A stretch of DNA of 37,310 nt, taken from Bacteroidota bacterium. GTDB taxonomy: Bacteria; Bacteroidota; Bacteroidia; B-17B0; Aurantibacillaceae. Both the position numbers and the translations under genes were made by a program. How positions within the stretch are numbered: position 1 is the first letter of the stretch; every line of letters starts with the position of its first letter. The DNA is taken from assembly GCA_030692515.1 (NCBI GenBank), contig JAUXZS010000066.1, forward strand, positions 1 through 37,310. Direction: 5' to 3'. Shown here piece after piece: positions 17,645 through 26,986 of this stretch. Below the pieces are notes generated by a model, which saw only the letters and a program-made list of their open reading frames with translations, did not search any database and was not told the origin of the DNA.

Positions 17645-17706
17645 TTGTCATGCTGACGAAGGAAGCATCCGTTCTAGCCCAGATTCCTCTTTTACCAGAA
17701 TGACAA
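17645..17706. repeat. Palindromic intergenic repeat between convergent genes
   Basis: TTGTCATGCTG at 17645-17655 and CAGAATGACAA at 17696-17706 are inverted arms with one mismatch, enclosing GACGAAGGAAGCATC-type sequence. From memory, this kind of GTCATGCTGACGAAGGAAGCAT repeat is widely dispersed between genes in Bacteroidota genomes. It sits in the roughly 106-bp gap between two convergent operons and could form a hairpin that ends transcription both ways. Confidence 0.6.
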
Positions 17707-17718
17707 TTGGATTGAACA

Positions 17719-20700
17719 CTAACCATCTAAATTGCCATAGTCCAATTTTTTTCTTTGTATGGCTAAAATCATAGTACATACTAAAACAAAAAAAGGAACA
17801 TACATAACTACTTTTGGTAAATCAAAATGAGCCAAAATGATTATAGCTTTTCGTTTTAATCTTTCTGCAATTAAATACATTGCAGGCACTAATAACAAAG
17901 TTAAAAATGTTGCAAAAGATAAACCAAAAATCATTGTCCAACTTAATGGACCCCAAAACACAACGTTATCACCACCAAAATGAATATGTGGTGCACCGTG
18001 GGCTAATAGGCCTTCGAAATCAATATTTAATCCAATAGCTAAAGGAATTAATCCTAAAATAGCCGCAAATGCAGTTAGTATTACAGGGGTCATTCTAGTT
18101 TTTCCAGCATCAACAATTGCATCGTATAAACCAACACCCTTAATTCGCTCCTCTTCTGCAAATTCAACTAATAAAATACCATTCCGAACAACTATTCCGG
18201 CCAAAGCAACAATACCAATTCCTGTCATTACAATACTCATATCCATTTTAAAAATTGCCGTACCTAATAATACACCTATAACACTTAATAAAATTTCAGA
18301 TAAAATAATAATTGGTTTTCCGATTGAATTAAATTGAATAACTAAAACCAATAAAATAATTCCGATTGCGGTAACCATTGCACTACCTAAAAAGGCTCCC
18401 GTTTCTGCTTGTTCTTCTTGCTGACCAGTAAATTTAACTGTAACGGCACCTATTGGTTTATAATCTTTAGCTACTTTTTCTAATTGCGCAACAACGTTAT
18501 TTGCATTAAAGCCTTCTAAAACATCCGAAGACAACGTAATTACACGCTTGTTCTGCTTACGTTTTATTCCACCATACGTATTTTCATAACGTATATCACA
18601 AAAAGCAGAAAGGGGAACGGAACGCAGCATGCCGCCCATATTCATATCACGAAATGTAACTTTTAAATTTTTTATTTGTTCAACACTTGTACGCTGACTA
18701 TAATTATATCTTAACTGAATAGGATATTCATCATTTGCATCTCTAAATTTACTAGGGTTATCAATACCAAAAACGGCCTTTCTAATTTCCATTGCCAATT
18801 GCACTGTTGAAATACCCTCTCTATTCGCACGCTCTCTATCAATATCAAAAACAATTTCAGGTTTATTATCTACAAAATCAGTTTTTAATTCTGCTACTCC
18901 GGGTACATCCGACTCTTGTAAAAAGCGTTTTAAATTCCTGGAATTTTCAACCAACTCCTCAAACTTATCTCCTTTAATTTCGATATTAATAGGTTTTGCA
19001 ACCGGTGGTCCGGCTTGCTCTTTATTTGTTGTAATTTCTGCTCCAGCAATATTCCATTTTGTAGTTTGTAGTTCTTTTAAATATTTCATGGTGCTTTGCC
19101 CATCACGCTCGCTAAACTCAACAAAGTTAATGGCAATTTTTCCACGATTGGAATAAGAACTTTGATCTTCATCTTGTGGATCAGTAACTCCAATTGTCAC
19201 GTTAGTGATTATGGATGAAACAATCGGATTATTTTCTCCGATTATATCGTTTACTTTTTTCTCAACTAACTTCATTACCTGATTAGTTTTTACTGGATCA
19301 GTGCCTTCGGGAAGCTTAACATAAACAAAAACATTATTAGGATCTCCTTGAGGAAAAAATACAACATTTGGTGAACGTACTTTCATTAATACTATTGAAA
19401 AAATAAATAAACCCAGGGTCATTAATAATAATTGATAAGGTCTTTTTAATCCCCAAACTAATAAATTAGTATAACCTCGTTGAAACGAAGGCCAAGCTTT
19501 AGTTTGAAAATTTTCGATTACTTTATATAAAAACAAACGGTGAAAAACCATAAATAAAGCGAAGAAAATCATCAAGTTTCCATATGCAACATTTCCCATT
19601 AAATAAAATATTATGGCAACAACTCCGTAAAGCAATAACCTTAACCAAGCTTTGCGATTTATTTTACCATAATTTTGAAATTCTTCTTTATGGGATTTCA
19701 TAAAGTCTACAGCAAAAACAGGATTGATAATGTAGGCAACAAACAATGATGCTAAAAGTGTTATGATTAATGTAACGGGTAAAAAGAACATGAACTTACC
19801 AATTAAACCCGGCCAAAACGCCAATGGAATAAAAGGCGCAAGTGTAGTTATTGTTCCACTTAAAACAGGTAAAAAAACTTCTCCTGCTGCTTGTTTTGCG
19901 GCAATTTTAATATCCTTTTTTCCGTTATCAAAAATCCTATGGGTATTTTCAATAACAACAATCGCATCATCCACCACAATTCCTAATGCTAATAAAAATG
20001 CAAAAAGCACAATCATGTTTAAACTGAATCCAATACTTGGCATAAACAAAAATGCGATGAACATAGATAAGGGAACAGATAAAGCAACAAACAAGGCGTT
20101 AGTAACACCCATGAAAAACATTAAAATTAATGTAACTAATATGAAGCCAATAATAATTGTATTAATTAAATCGTGTAACGTTAATTTTGTTTTGTCGGAT
20201 TGGTCAGCAGTAATTTTAATATCGATATTAGAGGGAAATTGATTCTTTTTTAATTCTTCGATATTTTTTTTAATTGCATCAGAGGCGGTAATTAAATTTT
20301 CGCCAGCACGTTTAATTACGTTTAATGTAATTACATTTTTTCCGCTTAAGCGCGCATAACTTTGTGTTTCGGCAACAGTATCTACAACTTGTGCAAAATC
20401 TTTTAAATACACTCTTGCGCCTGATTGACTGGAAATAACTAAATTTTTAATTTCATCGATTGTATGAAACTCGTTTTTTATACTGATGGTTCTTTTTGTT
20501 CCATCCATTGGAATTTGACCACCACTAATTGTTATGTTTTCGCTACCGATAGTTCTTTCAACATCACCCATCCCCATTTGTAACGATTGCATTTTATACA
20601 TATCGAGATTTATTTGAATCTCTCTATCGGGTGCACCAACCATTTTAACTTCAGTAATTTCTTTTAATCCCTCGATTCTGTCTTTTAAATCATCGGCATA

Positions 20701-21180
20701 TTCTTTTAATTTTTGTAAATCCATGTCGCCGGCAATGTTTATATACATGATTGGCAATTCAGAAAACGCTAATTCTTTAACAAAAGGTTGACGTGTTAGT
20801 CCGGTTGGTAAATCAGATTTAGCTTCATCCACTTTATCTTTAATGGATTGTCTTGCTTTATCAACTGAAATGTTTGTGTTAAATTCTACCGTTATTAACG
20901 AAACATCTTGCATAGAGTTGCTCGTTAGTTTTTTTACCCCGGGTATTGATTTTAATTTTTTCTCTAAAGGTTTTGTAATCGTGTTTTCGATATTGCTCGG
21001 TGAATTTCCGGCGTAAACTGTACTAATAAAAAACTTAGGCACAACAATATCAGGAAAACTTTCCTTCGGTAATTTGTTGTAGGACATAATTCCGGCGAAT
21101 GTTATAATAATAGTTACAATATAAATTGCAGTTTTATTATCGATAGCCCAACTACTGGGTTTAAATTCTTTAAAATTCAT
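17719..21180 (-). CDS. RND efflux transporter, inner-membrane pump subunit
   Basis: 1153 residues, AcrB/MexB-type proton-driven pump (ACR_tran family). The first helix (about 17-34) is followed by the porter segment FPDIVVP...AGNSPSNIENTITKPLE, helix 4 carries the proton-relay LGIVVDDAIVVIEN with two Asp, and the second half repeats the plan. Between the two halves is an extra stretch with two added hydrophobic segments (roughly residues 510-560), not found in E. coli AcrB. It is the last gene of the tetR-tolC-MFP-RND operon, 47 bp after the fusion protein gene. Substrates are unknown. Confidence 0.92.
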   Translation of the reverse strand: MNFKEFKPSSWAIDNKTAIYIVTIIITFAGIMSYNKLPKESFPDIVVPKFFISTVYAGNSPSNIENTITKPLEKKLKSIPGVKKLTSNSMQDVSLITVEFNTNISVDKARQSIKDKVDEAKSDLPTGLTRQPFVKELAFSELPIMYINIAGDMDLQKLKEYADDLKDRIEGLKEITEVKMVGAPDREIQINLDMYKMQSLQMGMGDVERTIGSENITISGGQIPMDGTKRTISIKNEFHTIDEIKNLVISSQSGARVYLKDFAQVVDTVAETQSYARLSGKNVITLNVIKRAGENLITASDAIKKNIEELKKNQFPSNIDIKITADQSDKTKLTLHDLINTIIIGFILVTLILMFFMGVTNALFVALSVPLSMFIAFLFMPSIGFSLNMIVLFAFLLALGIVVDDAIVVIENTHRIFDNGKKDIKIAAKQAAGEVFLPVLSGTITTLAPFIPLAFWPGLIGKFMFFLPVTLIITLLASLFVAYIINPVFAVDFMKSHKEEFQNYGKINRKAWLRLLLYGVVAIIFYLMGNVAYGNLMIFFALFMVFHRLFLYKVIENFQTKAWPSFQRGYTNLLVWGLKRPYQLLLMTLGLFIFSIVLMKVRSPNVVFFPQGDPNNVFVYVKLPEGTDPVKTNQVMKLVEKKVNDIIGENNPIVSSIITNVTIGVTDPQDEDQSSYSNRGKIAINFVEFSERDGQSTMKYLKELQTTKWNIAGAEITTNKEQAGPPVAKPINIEIKGDKFEELVENSRNLKRFLQESDVPGVAELKTDFVDNKPEIVFDIDRERANREGISTVQLAMEIRKAVFGIDNPSKFRDANDEYPIQLRYNYSQRTSVEQIKNLKVTFRDMNMGGMLRSVPLSAFCDIRYENTYGGIKRKQNKRVITLSSDVLEGFNANNVVAQLEKVAKDYKPIGAVTVKFTGQQEEQAETGAFLGSAMVTAIGIILLVLVIQFNSIGKPIIILSEILLSVIGVLLGTAIFKMDMSIVMTGIGIVALAGIVVRNGILLVEFAEEERIKGVGLYDAIVDAGKTRMTPVILTAFAAILGLIPLAIGLNIDFEGLLAHGAPHIHFGGDNVVFWGPLSWTMIFGLSFATFLTLLLVPAMYLIAERLKRKAIIILAHFDLPKVVMYVPFFVLVCTMILAIQRKKLDYGNLDG

Positions 21181-21227
21181 TTTTAATATTTTAGACTTTT
21201 GTATTTAGAATATTTACCAAAAAACAT

Positions 21228-22334
21228 TTATTTTTTTATTTGAATAGCATCGCCATCATTTAATCCATCGTATCCGGAAGTAATTAAAAGGTCAGATTCT
21301 GATAAACCATCCTTTATTTCGGCTACTCCGTTGTATTCTTTTCCTAAAATCACATTGCGTTTTGAGGCCTTATTTCCATCAGCAACTAAAACAAAATGAT
21401 TTCCTTTTAAATCTTTTTGTACATAATTAAGTGGGATAGAAATTACCGGTTTTTCAGATTTATAGTCGTTTATATTTATGATAGCAATTTGGTTTGGATA
21501 GTATTCTTTTTTATTATCTAATAAAACCTCAACGCCAAAAGTTCTGTTTAAAGGGTTAATTGAGCGAGAAGAATATGAAACTGTTTTATTTAGAGTATCG
21601 TTTGAATCTGGGAATCTAATCATTACCTCATCGCCTTTATGAACTTTAGATGCGTAGCTTTCAGCTAAATCGGCTTTAATTTTTAAATTACTAAAATTAA
21701 CTACTCTAATAGCCGGCATTCCTGGAGCAGTTAGCTGCCCTAATTTAATATCCACAGCATCTACTGTTCCATCAATCGGAGAAATAATTTTTGTCATACG
21801 AGCCTGTTCTTGCAAAGTAGCCACCTTTTTCTCCATGCTTTCCTTTTGTGTTTTTGCTTGCAGAAATTGAACTTCGGTTCCTATTTTTTGATCCCAAAGT
21901 GTTTTTTGCTTTTCATATAATTGATTAACCAACTCTGCACTCGTTTGTAAATCTGAAATACTTTGATTTATCATTCGCGCATCAGTCTCTGCAAGAACAT
22001 CGCCTTTTCTAACTTGGTCGCCGGCCTTTACATTAATCTTGGTTATTGTACCCGGCATGCCAGAAGATAGTGAAACACTTTCTTCGGCATCTACTCTACC
22101 TTGAACATTAATATATGTTTTAAAAATACTAGGCGTAATTGCCGATACCTCAACCAGAACAAATTTTTTGTTTGAATCTCCTTCCAACAATGAAATCTTA
22201 CCCGCAATTTCAGATAATTGAGTTTTTAATTCGGCTTGTTGTGCTTTAAGATCTTGTAATGATTCAACTTTTTCTCCACCACAAGAATAAAAAACTATAA
22301 GACATGCTAAAATAGGAAAAATATAATTTTTCAT
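21228..22334 (-). CDS. RND efflux periplasmic adaptor (membrane fusion) lipoprotein
   Basis: 368 residues from ATG 22334, chosen because it starts the lipoprotein signal MKNYIFPILACLIVFYSC; the in-frame ATG at 22364 would prepend a charged stretch. After the lipid-anchored Cys comes a coiled coil (about 26-50), a lipoyl-type half domain (GTITKINVKAGDQVRKGDVLA), a helical hairpin, the second lipoyl half (ISPIDGTVDAVDIKLGQL), a beta barrel and a C-terminal domain. It bridges the RND pump and the TolC-like channel. Confidence 0.9.
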   Translation of the reverse strand: MKNYIFPILACLIVFYSCGGEKVESLQDLKAQQAELKTQLSEIAGKISLLEGDSNKKFVLVEVSAITPSIFKTYINVQGRVDAEESVSLSSGMPGTITKINVKAGDQVRKGDVLAETDARMINQSISDLQTSAELVNQLYEKQKTLWDQKIGTEVQFLQAKTQKESMEKKVATLQEQARMTKIISPIDGTVDAVDIKLGQLTAPGMPAIRVVNFSNLKIKADLAESYASKVHKGDEVMIRFPDSNDTLNKTVSYSSRSINPLNRTFGVEVLLDNKKEYYPNQIAIININDYKSEKPVISIPLNYVQKDLKGNHFVLVADGNKASKRNVILGKEYNGVAEIKDGLSESDLLITSGYDGLNDGDAIQIKK

Positions 22335-22396
22335 TGTTTTACTTTTTAATTTAATACTCGACATACTATATATTTTAATGTTATTTTTTTTAAAAT

Positions 22397-23752
22397 TTAT
22401 TTTATAAGATTTCCGGTTGCTTTTAAATAATCTATTTTATAGATATACATATCAAAAACAGCATTATAATAATTAGTTTGAGCTTCTTTTAAAGAAACTT
22501 CGGCATTAACTACTTCTATATTAGAACCTACGCCTTGTTTATATTTTTGCTGAACAACATCATATACATGATTCGCTAAATCCATATTTTTCTTTTGAAT
22601 TAATAAAGTTGAATAAGCATTATTATATGAAATAGCTGCAACTGTTGTTTCCACTTCACCAAGTTGCTCAATAGTTTTTAAAGTGTTTATATTTTTAAGA
22701 GAAGCCATTTTTGCTTGTTGAATTTTGTTATGACGTTGTAGTCCATCAAAAATATTTAGGTTTAGGGTTGCTCCGACTAAAGCGATTTTAAACCATTTTT
22801 TACTTGGATCTAATAAGTCAAATTCTTGACGTTGCGCATTATATTGGTAGGCGCCATAAGCAACCAAAGTGGGCATATAACCCCACTTTAATCTCTTAAC
22901 ATCAATATCCAATAAACTTTGTTGTGCCTTTAATAATTGATAATCTGGTCGTTTAGAAATATCTGCTTTATTACCATTTAACTCTTGAAATTCGTTATTA
23001 CTAACATCTAAACTATCTGTAAGTAAAATAGGGTCGCCAATTTTATATCCCATTTGAAACTTAAGCATTGTTTCTGATAGACTAATTAATTTTAACGCTT
23101 TTTCTTTTTCAGTAGTTAAGTTATTATACTGCACCTCTAATCTTTCTACATCAATTAATTCAACAAAACCTTCTTTATTTAGGGCTTTTGTATCTTCATA
23201 AACTTTTTTTAGTCTAATCAAATTTGCATCCAATAATTTAATTCTATCACGATTAATAACAACTGTGTAATATGCTTTCGAAACTTGAGACGCCAATTCG
23301 GCTTTACTTCGTAAGACACTTATTTTGGAAAGGTTAATAAACTCTTTAGAAGCTTTTAATCCAAAAATATAATCACTGCTATATATTAATTGCGAAGCAT
23401 TTATCCCGGCAGTTGAATTATATTTTGTTCCAAATCTAACGGGGACATAAGAACCAGCTGGCGCGCCAAAAAACTCGCCAGGTAATAATGAAGTTGGAAG
23501 ATCGATATAATCTTTTAAATCAATGCTTCCTGTAATTTGAGGTAATCCCAAACCGGTAATTTCGTTTTTTCTATAAACAGCACTTTTAAGATCCAATTCA
23601 GAATTTAAATAATTGGGACTGTTTTTAAGAGCATAATCAATTGATTGCTGTAAACTGAAATTTGAATTTATAGTTTCTTGCGCTTTAAAACTCGAAACAA
23701 ATCCGAATAAGAGCAACAAAAATAAAAACTGGTATTTTTTTAAGTGTTTCAT
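22397..23752 (-). CDS. TolC-family outer-membrane efflux channel
   Basis: 451 residues with a signal peptide (MKHLKKYQFLFLLLLFGFVSSFKAQ) and the two repeated OEP domains of long helices: SLQQSIDYALKNSPNYL near the start and YKQGVGSNIEVVNAEVSLKEAQTNYYNAVFDMY near the end. It forms the outer exit duct of the tripartite pump. It lies 9 bp after tetR on the same strand. Confidence 0.9.
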   Translation of the reverse strand: MKHLKKYQFLFLLLLFGFVSSFKAQETINSNFSLQQSIDYALKNSPNYLNSELDLKSAVYRKNEITGLGLPQITGSIDLKDYIDLPTSLLPGEFFGAPAGSYVPVRFGTKYNSTAGINASQLIYSSDYIFGLKASKEFINLSKISVLRSKAELASQVSKAYYTVVINRDRIKLLDANLIRLKKVYEDTKALNKEGFVELIDVERLEVQYNNLTTEKEKALKLISLSETMLKFQMGYKIGDPILLTDSLDVSNNEFQELNGNKADISKRPDYQLLKAQQSLLDIDVKRLKWGYMPTLVAYGAYQYNAQRQEFDLLDPSKKWFKIALVGATLNLNIFDGLQRHNKIQQAKMASLKNINTLKTIEQLGEVETTVAAISYNNAYSTLLIQKKNMDLANHVYDVVQQKYKQGVGSNIEVVNAEVSLKEAQTNYYNAVFDMYIYKIDYLKATGNLIK

Positions 23753-23761
23753 AAATTAAAT

Positions 23762-24376
23762 TTATTCTTCGTCTTTAATTTTTTTATAATTATTAATTAG
23801 CTTATGACCTTTTACCGTGCATATGCCGTAAACAAACATATCTAGAATAAGCTCGTGTGATTTAGTAAAACTAATTTTATCAAAAGAAAAGTGATTGCCA
23901 AACATTAGAATATCTATTTGCGCTAAACGATATCTCGCAACAAATTCCTCATCAATTTCAGCCATATAATATCCTTCTTCCTTACCTTTTTTAATGTTGC
24001 GAAGAATATCTTTAAACGCGCAATTTTCTTTAAACGCCTGAAATTGTTTAAACGCTATTGGATGAAATTTTTGTAAATCCAAGAAAAAAATAGGATTTAT
24101 GTTTTGCATCATTTCTCGCATATTATCAGAAATGAGCATTATTTCATGAATAGGGTTTTTTGCTTGAGAATAAACATCTTCAAATTTTTTTTGATGCTTG
24201 TGTAATTCAATTTCGAAGAGTTGATTAACTAAATCATCTTTCTCTTTATAATACTGATAAATAGTTTTTTTGGACATTCCGAGTTCCTTGGCAATTTCAT
24301 CCATAGTAACTCGCTTTATTCCATATTTAAAAAATAAATCTAAAGATGTTTTTAATATTTTTTCTTGTGGTTCCAT
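23762..24376 (-). CDS. TetR/AcrR-family repressor of the efflux operon
   Basis: 204 residues from ATG 24376. The N-terminal helix-turn-helix is typical: FKYGIKRVTMDEIAKELGMS followed by KKTIYQYYKEKDDL. A longer frame begins with TTG at 24394, but that codon lies inside the predicted -7 element, so the ATG is preferred. The ligand domain shows no recognisable site. As first gene of the operon with a 28-bp inverted repeat across its promoter, it very likely represses itself together with tolC, the adaptor and the pump, until a substrate binds. Confidence 0.88.
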   Translation of the reverse strand: MEPQEKILKTSLDLFFKYGIKRVTMDEIAKELGMSKKTIYQYYKEKDDLVNQLFEIELHKHQKKFEDVYSQAKNPIHEIMLISDNMREMMQNINPIFFLDLQKFHPIAFKQFQAFKENCAFKDILRNIKKGKEEGYYMAEIDEEFVARYRLAQIDILMFGNHFSFDKISFTKSHELILDMFVYGICTVKGHKLINNYKKIKDEE

Positions 24377-24391
24377 TTTGTGATTCGGGTA

Positions 24392-24422
24392 CAAAACTAT
24401 GGAAACTTTAATTGTCTTGCAA
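24392..24422 (-). promoter_or_regulatory. Promoter of the tetR-efflux operon
   Basis: On the minus strand TTG at 24420-24422, a 20-nt spacer, then TAGTTTTG at 24392-24399 (exact TAnnTTTG). Transcription would start about 7 bp before the tetR ATG at 24376. Confidence 0.6.
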
Positions 24423-24428
24423 GTTTCC
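24401..24428. promoter_or_regulatory. Candidate TetR operator
   Basis: Perfect inverted repeat GGAAACTT (24401-24408) and AAGTTTCC (24421-24428) separated by 12 bp. It occupies the space between -33 and -7 and overlaps the -33 of the tetR promoter. The half-site spacing of 20 bp is two helical turns, and the 28-bp length equals that of the QacR operator, which binds two dimers. It also lies 34 bp before the divergent M23 gene and could affect that too. Confidence 0.65.
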
Positions 24429-24462
24429 GTAAAAATAATTTTTTTTGCATCTTTGTGCTTTA

Positions 24463-25329
24463 ATGGTGGATAAGAAAAATAGTCGCTTGAAACGAATTGG
24501 TGCTTTTTTAAGAAGCAAATACCGTTTAGTTATCTTAAATGACAATACTTTTGGCGAGAAAATATCACTACGAGTATCTCCATTAGGCCTTATTACAGGA
24601 ATTTTTGCCATTACTATAGTTATGACAACTCTGGTAATAACATTAGTTGCTTTTACCCCACTACGCGAATACATTCCCGGTTACGGAACCATAGCCGAAA
24701 GAAAACAAATTTTATCCTTAAGCTTAAAAGCCGACTCTATGGAACAAGCATTAGAATCTAGATCGGCTTATATGAATAGTATTTTAAATGTTTTAAATGA
24801 AAAATTTGAGACAAAAACAGCTAAGCCTAAAAAAGATACAACAGGAAAATATGCAAAGGTTAATACTAAAGCAAGTGCCAATGATTTAGAGTTTAGAACT
24901 GATTTAGAGCAAAACAAAACAAACTCGATTGCTACAAAGACTAAATATAAAGGCTTGAGCGAACTTATTTTTTTTACACCTGTTTTAGGGTTAATTACTT
25001 CCTCTTTTAATTTATCCGAAAATCATTATGGAATTGACATTGTAACTAAACCTGACGAAACCATTAAATCTACTCTTGATGGCACAGTATTATTTACAGG
25101 TTTTTCTGCTGAGGATGGAAATGTTATTCAAGTTCAACATAGTAATAACCTAACAAGCATTTATAAACACAATTCAACGGTATTTAAAAAAACGGGGGAT
25201 AGAGTAAAAGCTGGCGAAGCAATTTCTGTTGTAGGAAATACCGGAGAAAAAAGTAAGGGGCCACATTTGCATTTTGAATTATGGTTTGATGGGCAACCAA
25301 TTAATCCCCAAGATTTTGTTGCTTTTTAA
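24463..25329 (+). CDS. M23-family (LytM) peptidoglycan endopeptidase, membrane anchored
   Basis: 288 residues from ATG 24463; an upstream TTG at 24445 is part of a promoter-like CATCTTTG. One N-terminal transmembrane helix (about 44-65) is followed by a coiled linker and a C-terminal M23 domain. The zinc ligands are complete: His and Asp of HYGID and the HLHFELW motif. Such enzymes cut peptidoglycan cross-links or, if regulated, activate amidases. The 3' end overlaps the convergent O-antigen-ligase-like gene by 29 bp. Confidence 0.88.
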   Translation: MVDKKNSRLKRIGAFLRSKYRLVILNDNTFGEKISLRVSPLGLITGIFAITIVMTTLVITLVAFTPLREYIPGYGTIAERKQILSLSLKADSMEQALESRSAYMNSILNVLNEKFETKTAKPKKDTTGKYAKVNTKASANDLEFRTDLEQNKTNSIATKTKYKGLSELIFFTPVLGLITSSFNLSENHYGIDIVTKPDETIKSTLDGTVLFTGFSAEDGNVIQVQHSNNLTSIYKHNSTVFKKTGDRVKAGEAISVVGNTGEKSKGPHLHFELWFDGQPINPQDFVAF

Positions 25330-26872
25330 AAAACGCCCTACTAACAAACAAAACATAAAAGAAAGCATAAAAAGTTAAACCTGCTTGTGTCTCAAGTGTA
25401 TCTTCCAAAATAAAAGATAAACTAAGGATTAAACAATAGGGCCAAAATAAAGCGTGAAAATATTTTCTCAAAATAATTATGGGATACAAAAAACTAAATA
25501 AAAAAATGAGTAACCCAAAAAGGCCCAATGCAACAGTGATGGTTAAAAATTGATTATGAGGTCGTTTATACCAATCCTCATTTAACGGAGAATTTGTTTC
25601 TACATACGTTTTATCTAAGGCTGACTGCACATCACCGGTACCCACACCAAACAAACTATTTTTTTTAATAACTATGATTGCAGCTTTCCAAAAATACAAG
25701 CGCATAGTTAGTGAGTGGCCGTTTATATTACGCTCATTAATAAATTCGTCATACTCCCAAACAAATTCATAAATACGCTTATGCATAAAATTCCATTGGG
25801 GAAATAAATAATTAGTAACATCATTTTTAATATTTATAAAATCTTCATCATTGAGCATTGATAAGCTAAGTGAATCTTTATTTAATCCCTTGCTAGCCAT
25901 ATATCTTATAAGCACATAATATCTTTGTAAGTTGTGTGAAACTGGTGCATAGCAAAAGCTATCTGCTGGAAAACGTCTTTGCCATTCACTCTTTAGTTCA
26001 TCGGGTTGAATATTTATAAAAACATAATTCCCATTTTCTTTTTGCGTGAGATTGTCATCGTTTAAATAAACATGACCGATAGAATTAAATTTTTGTGGGA
26101 TATTATTTTCAGTAAGATGTAAGGAGTGCTGAGAATTAAAAACAGAATTTATAAACTTATAGCCAAAATAGCTGAAGCTAATTATCGCTATAATTGAAAT
26201 AATTTTAATATAATTTTTTTGTTTAAAAAGTAAAACAGGTAGAGCAAATAAACATAATACTAATAAATTTATTATTCCAGATGCTAAACCCAGTGCAAAC
26301 AAAACAAAAATAAAATATAACAAAACAACGCCGAAAAAAATCTTATAAGAGTATTTAACACTATTACTAATAAAATAAATGCAGCAAGCTATTGCTACAT
26401 TTAAATACAAACCCAATCTTATATGACTCATAAATCGAGAAGCATCCCTTACGGTGCCAGAGGTATGTAAAATAAAATTATATAATAAACACCAAGCTGT
26501 ATTTACAAACGAACCAACTAAAAAACAGATTAATAAAAATTTAAATTCTTTTTTATCTAAAGGTTTTGTTGTAAAAAACAACATTGCAAGAAATAATAAA
26601 GGAAGTTTAATGCGAATATCCTTTATTCCTGCATTTAAATCGCTAGTATATAATAATCCAATTAAATGAATAAAAAACAATGAGCTGATAATCCAAAATA
26701 ATTTATTCGATTTTAGTTGATGCCACTTGCGTTTAAAATCTCCTTCAATTATCCAATTACCCAATAATATAAATTGCGGAACGCTAGTTGGAACAGCGCC
26801 CATCATAATACCAAAAGCAAGAGAACAAACTCCAAACAAATACAAATTTCTATGAATTTTTTCCGAAAACAT
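25301..26872 (-). CDS. O-antigen ligase / Wzy-like polytopic membrane protein
   Basis: 523 residues with about ten to twelve hydrophobic segments and one large extracytoplasmic loop (about residues 245-410). The Wzy_C/WaaL signature is visible near the C-terminus as RPHNQFLTITVALGLFG, and the loop contains KKNSLFGVGTGDVQ just before it, as in family members. The protein joins or polymerises surface polysaccharide at the outer face of the inner membrane. It stands alone; the heptose and glycosyltransferase genes at 15-17.6 kb are a possible functional partner group. Confidence 0.83.
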   Translation of the reverse strand: MFSEKIHRNLYLFGVCSLAFGIMMGAVPTSVPQFILLGNWIIEGDFKRKWHQLKSNKLFWIISSLFFIHLIGLLYTSDLNAGIKDIRIKLPLLFLAMLFFTTKPLDKKEFKFLLICFLVGSFVNTAWCLLYNFILHTSGTVRDASRFMSHIRLGLYLNVAIACCIYFISNSVKYSYKIFFGVVLLYFIFVLFALGLASGIINLLVLCLFALPVLLFKQKNYIKIISIIAIISFSYFGYKFINSVFNSQHSLHLTENNIPQKFNSIGHVYLNDDNLTQKENGNYVFINIQPDELKSEWQRRFPADSFCYAPVSHNLQRYYVLIRYMASKGLNKDSLSLSMLNDEDFINIKNDVTNYLFPQWNFMHKRIYEFVWEYDEFINERNINGHSLTMRLYFWKAAIIVIKKNSLFGVGTGDVQSALDKTYVETNSPLNEDWYKRPHNQFLTITVALGLFGLLIFLFSFLYPIIILRKYFHALFWPYCLILSLSFILEDTLETQAGLTFYAFFYVLFVSRAFFKKQQNLGD

Positions 26873-26921
26873 CGTGCTCTACCAAAGAAACGAAAAAAAT
26901 GAAAACTTATTACTTAAAAAG

Positions 26922-26953
26922 AAAAAATCCCACTTAATTTTTAAGCAGGATTT
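26922..26953 (-). terminator. Terminator downstream of recQ
   Basis: On the minus strand AAATCC and CTTAA blocks pair with TTAAG and GGATTT around a small loop, with a mismatch between the blocks, and are followed by a run of six T (26927 to 26922). Confidence 0.65.
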
Positions 26954-26986
26954 AGTTGAGATTGTTTTTTTAATTAAAGTGATAAA

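Noticed and set aside
19763-20242. A 159-codon plus-strand open frame opposite the RND pump gene
   Set aside because: It is wholly antisense to a well-supported pump gene, low in complexity (Ile/Asn/Lys-rich) and has no recognisable motif.
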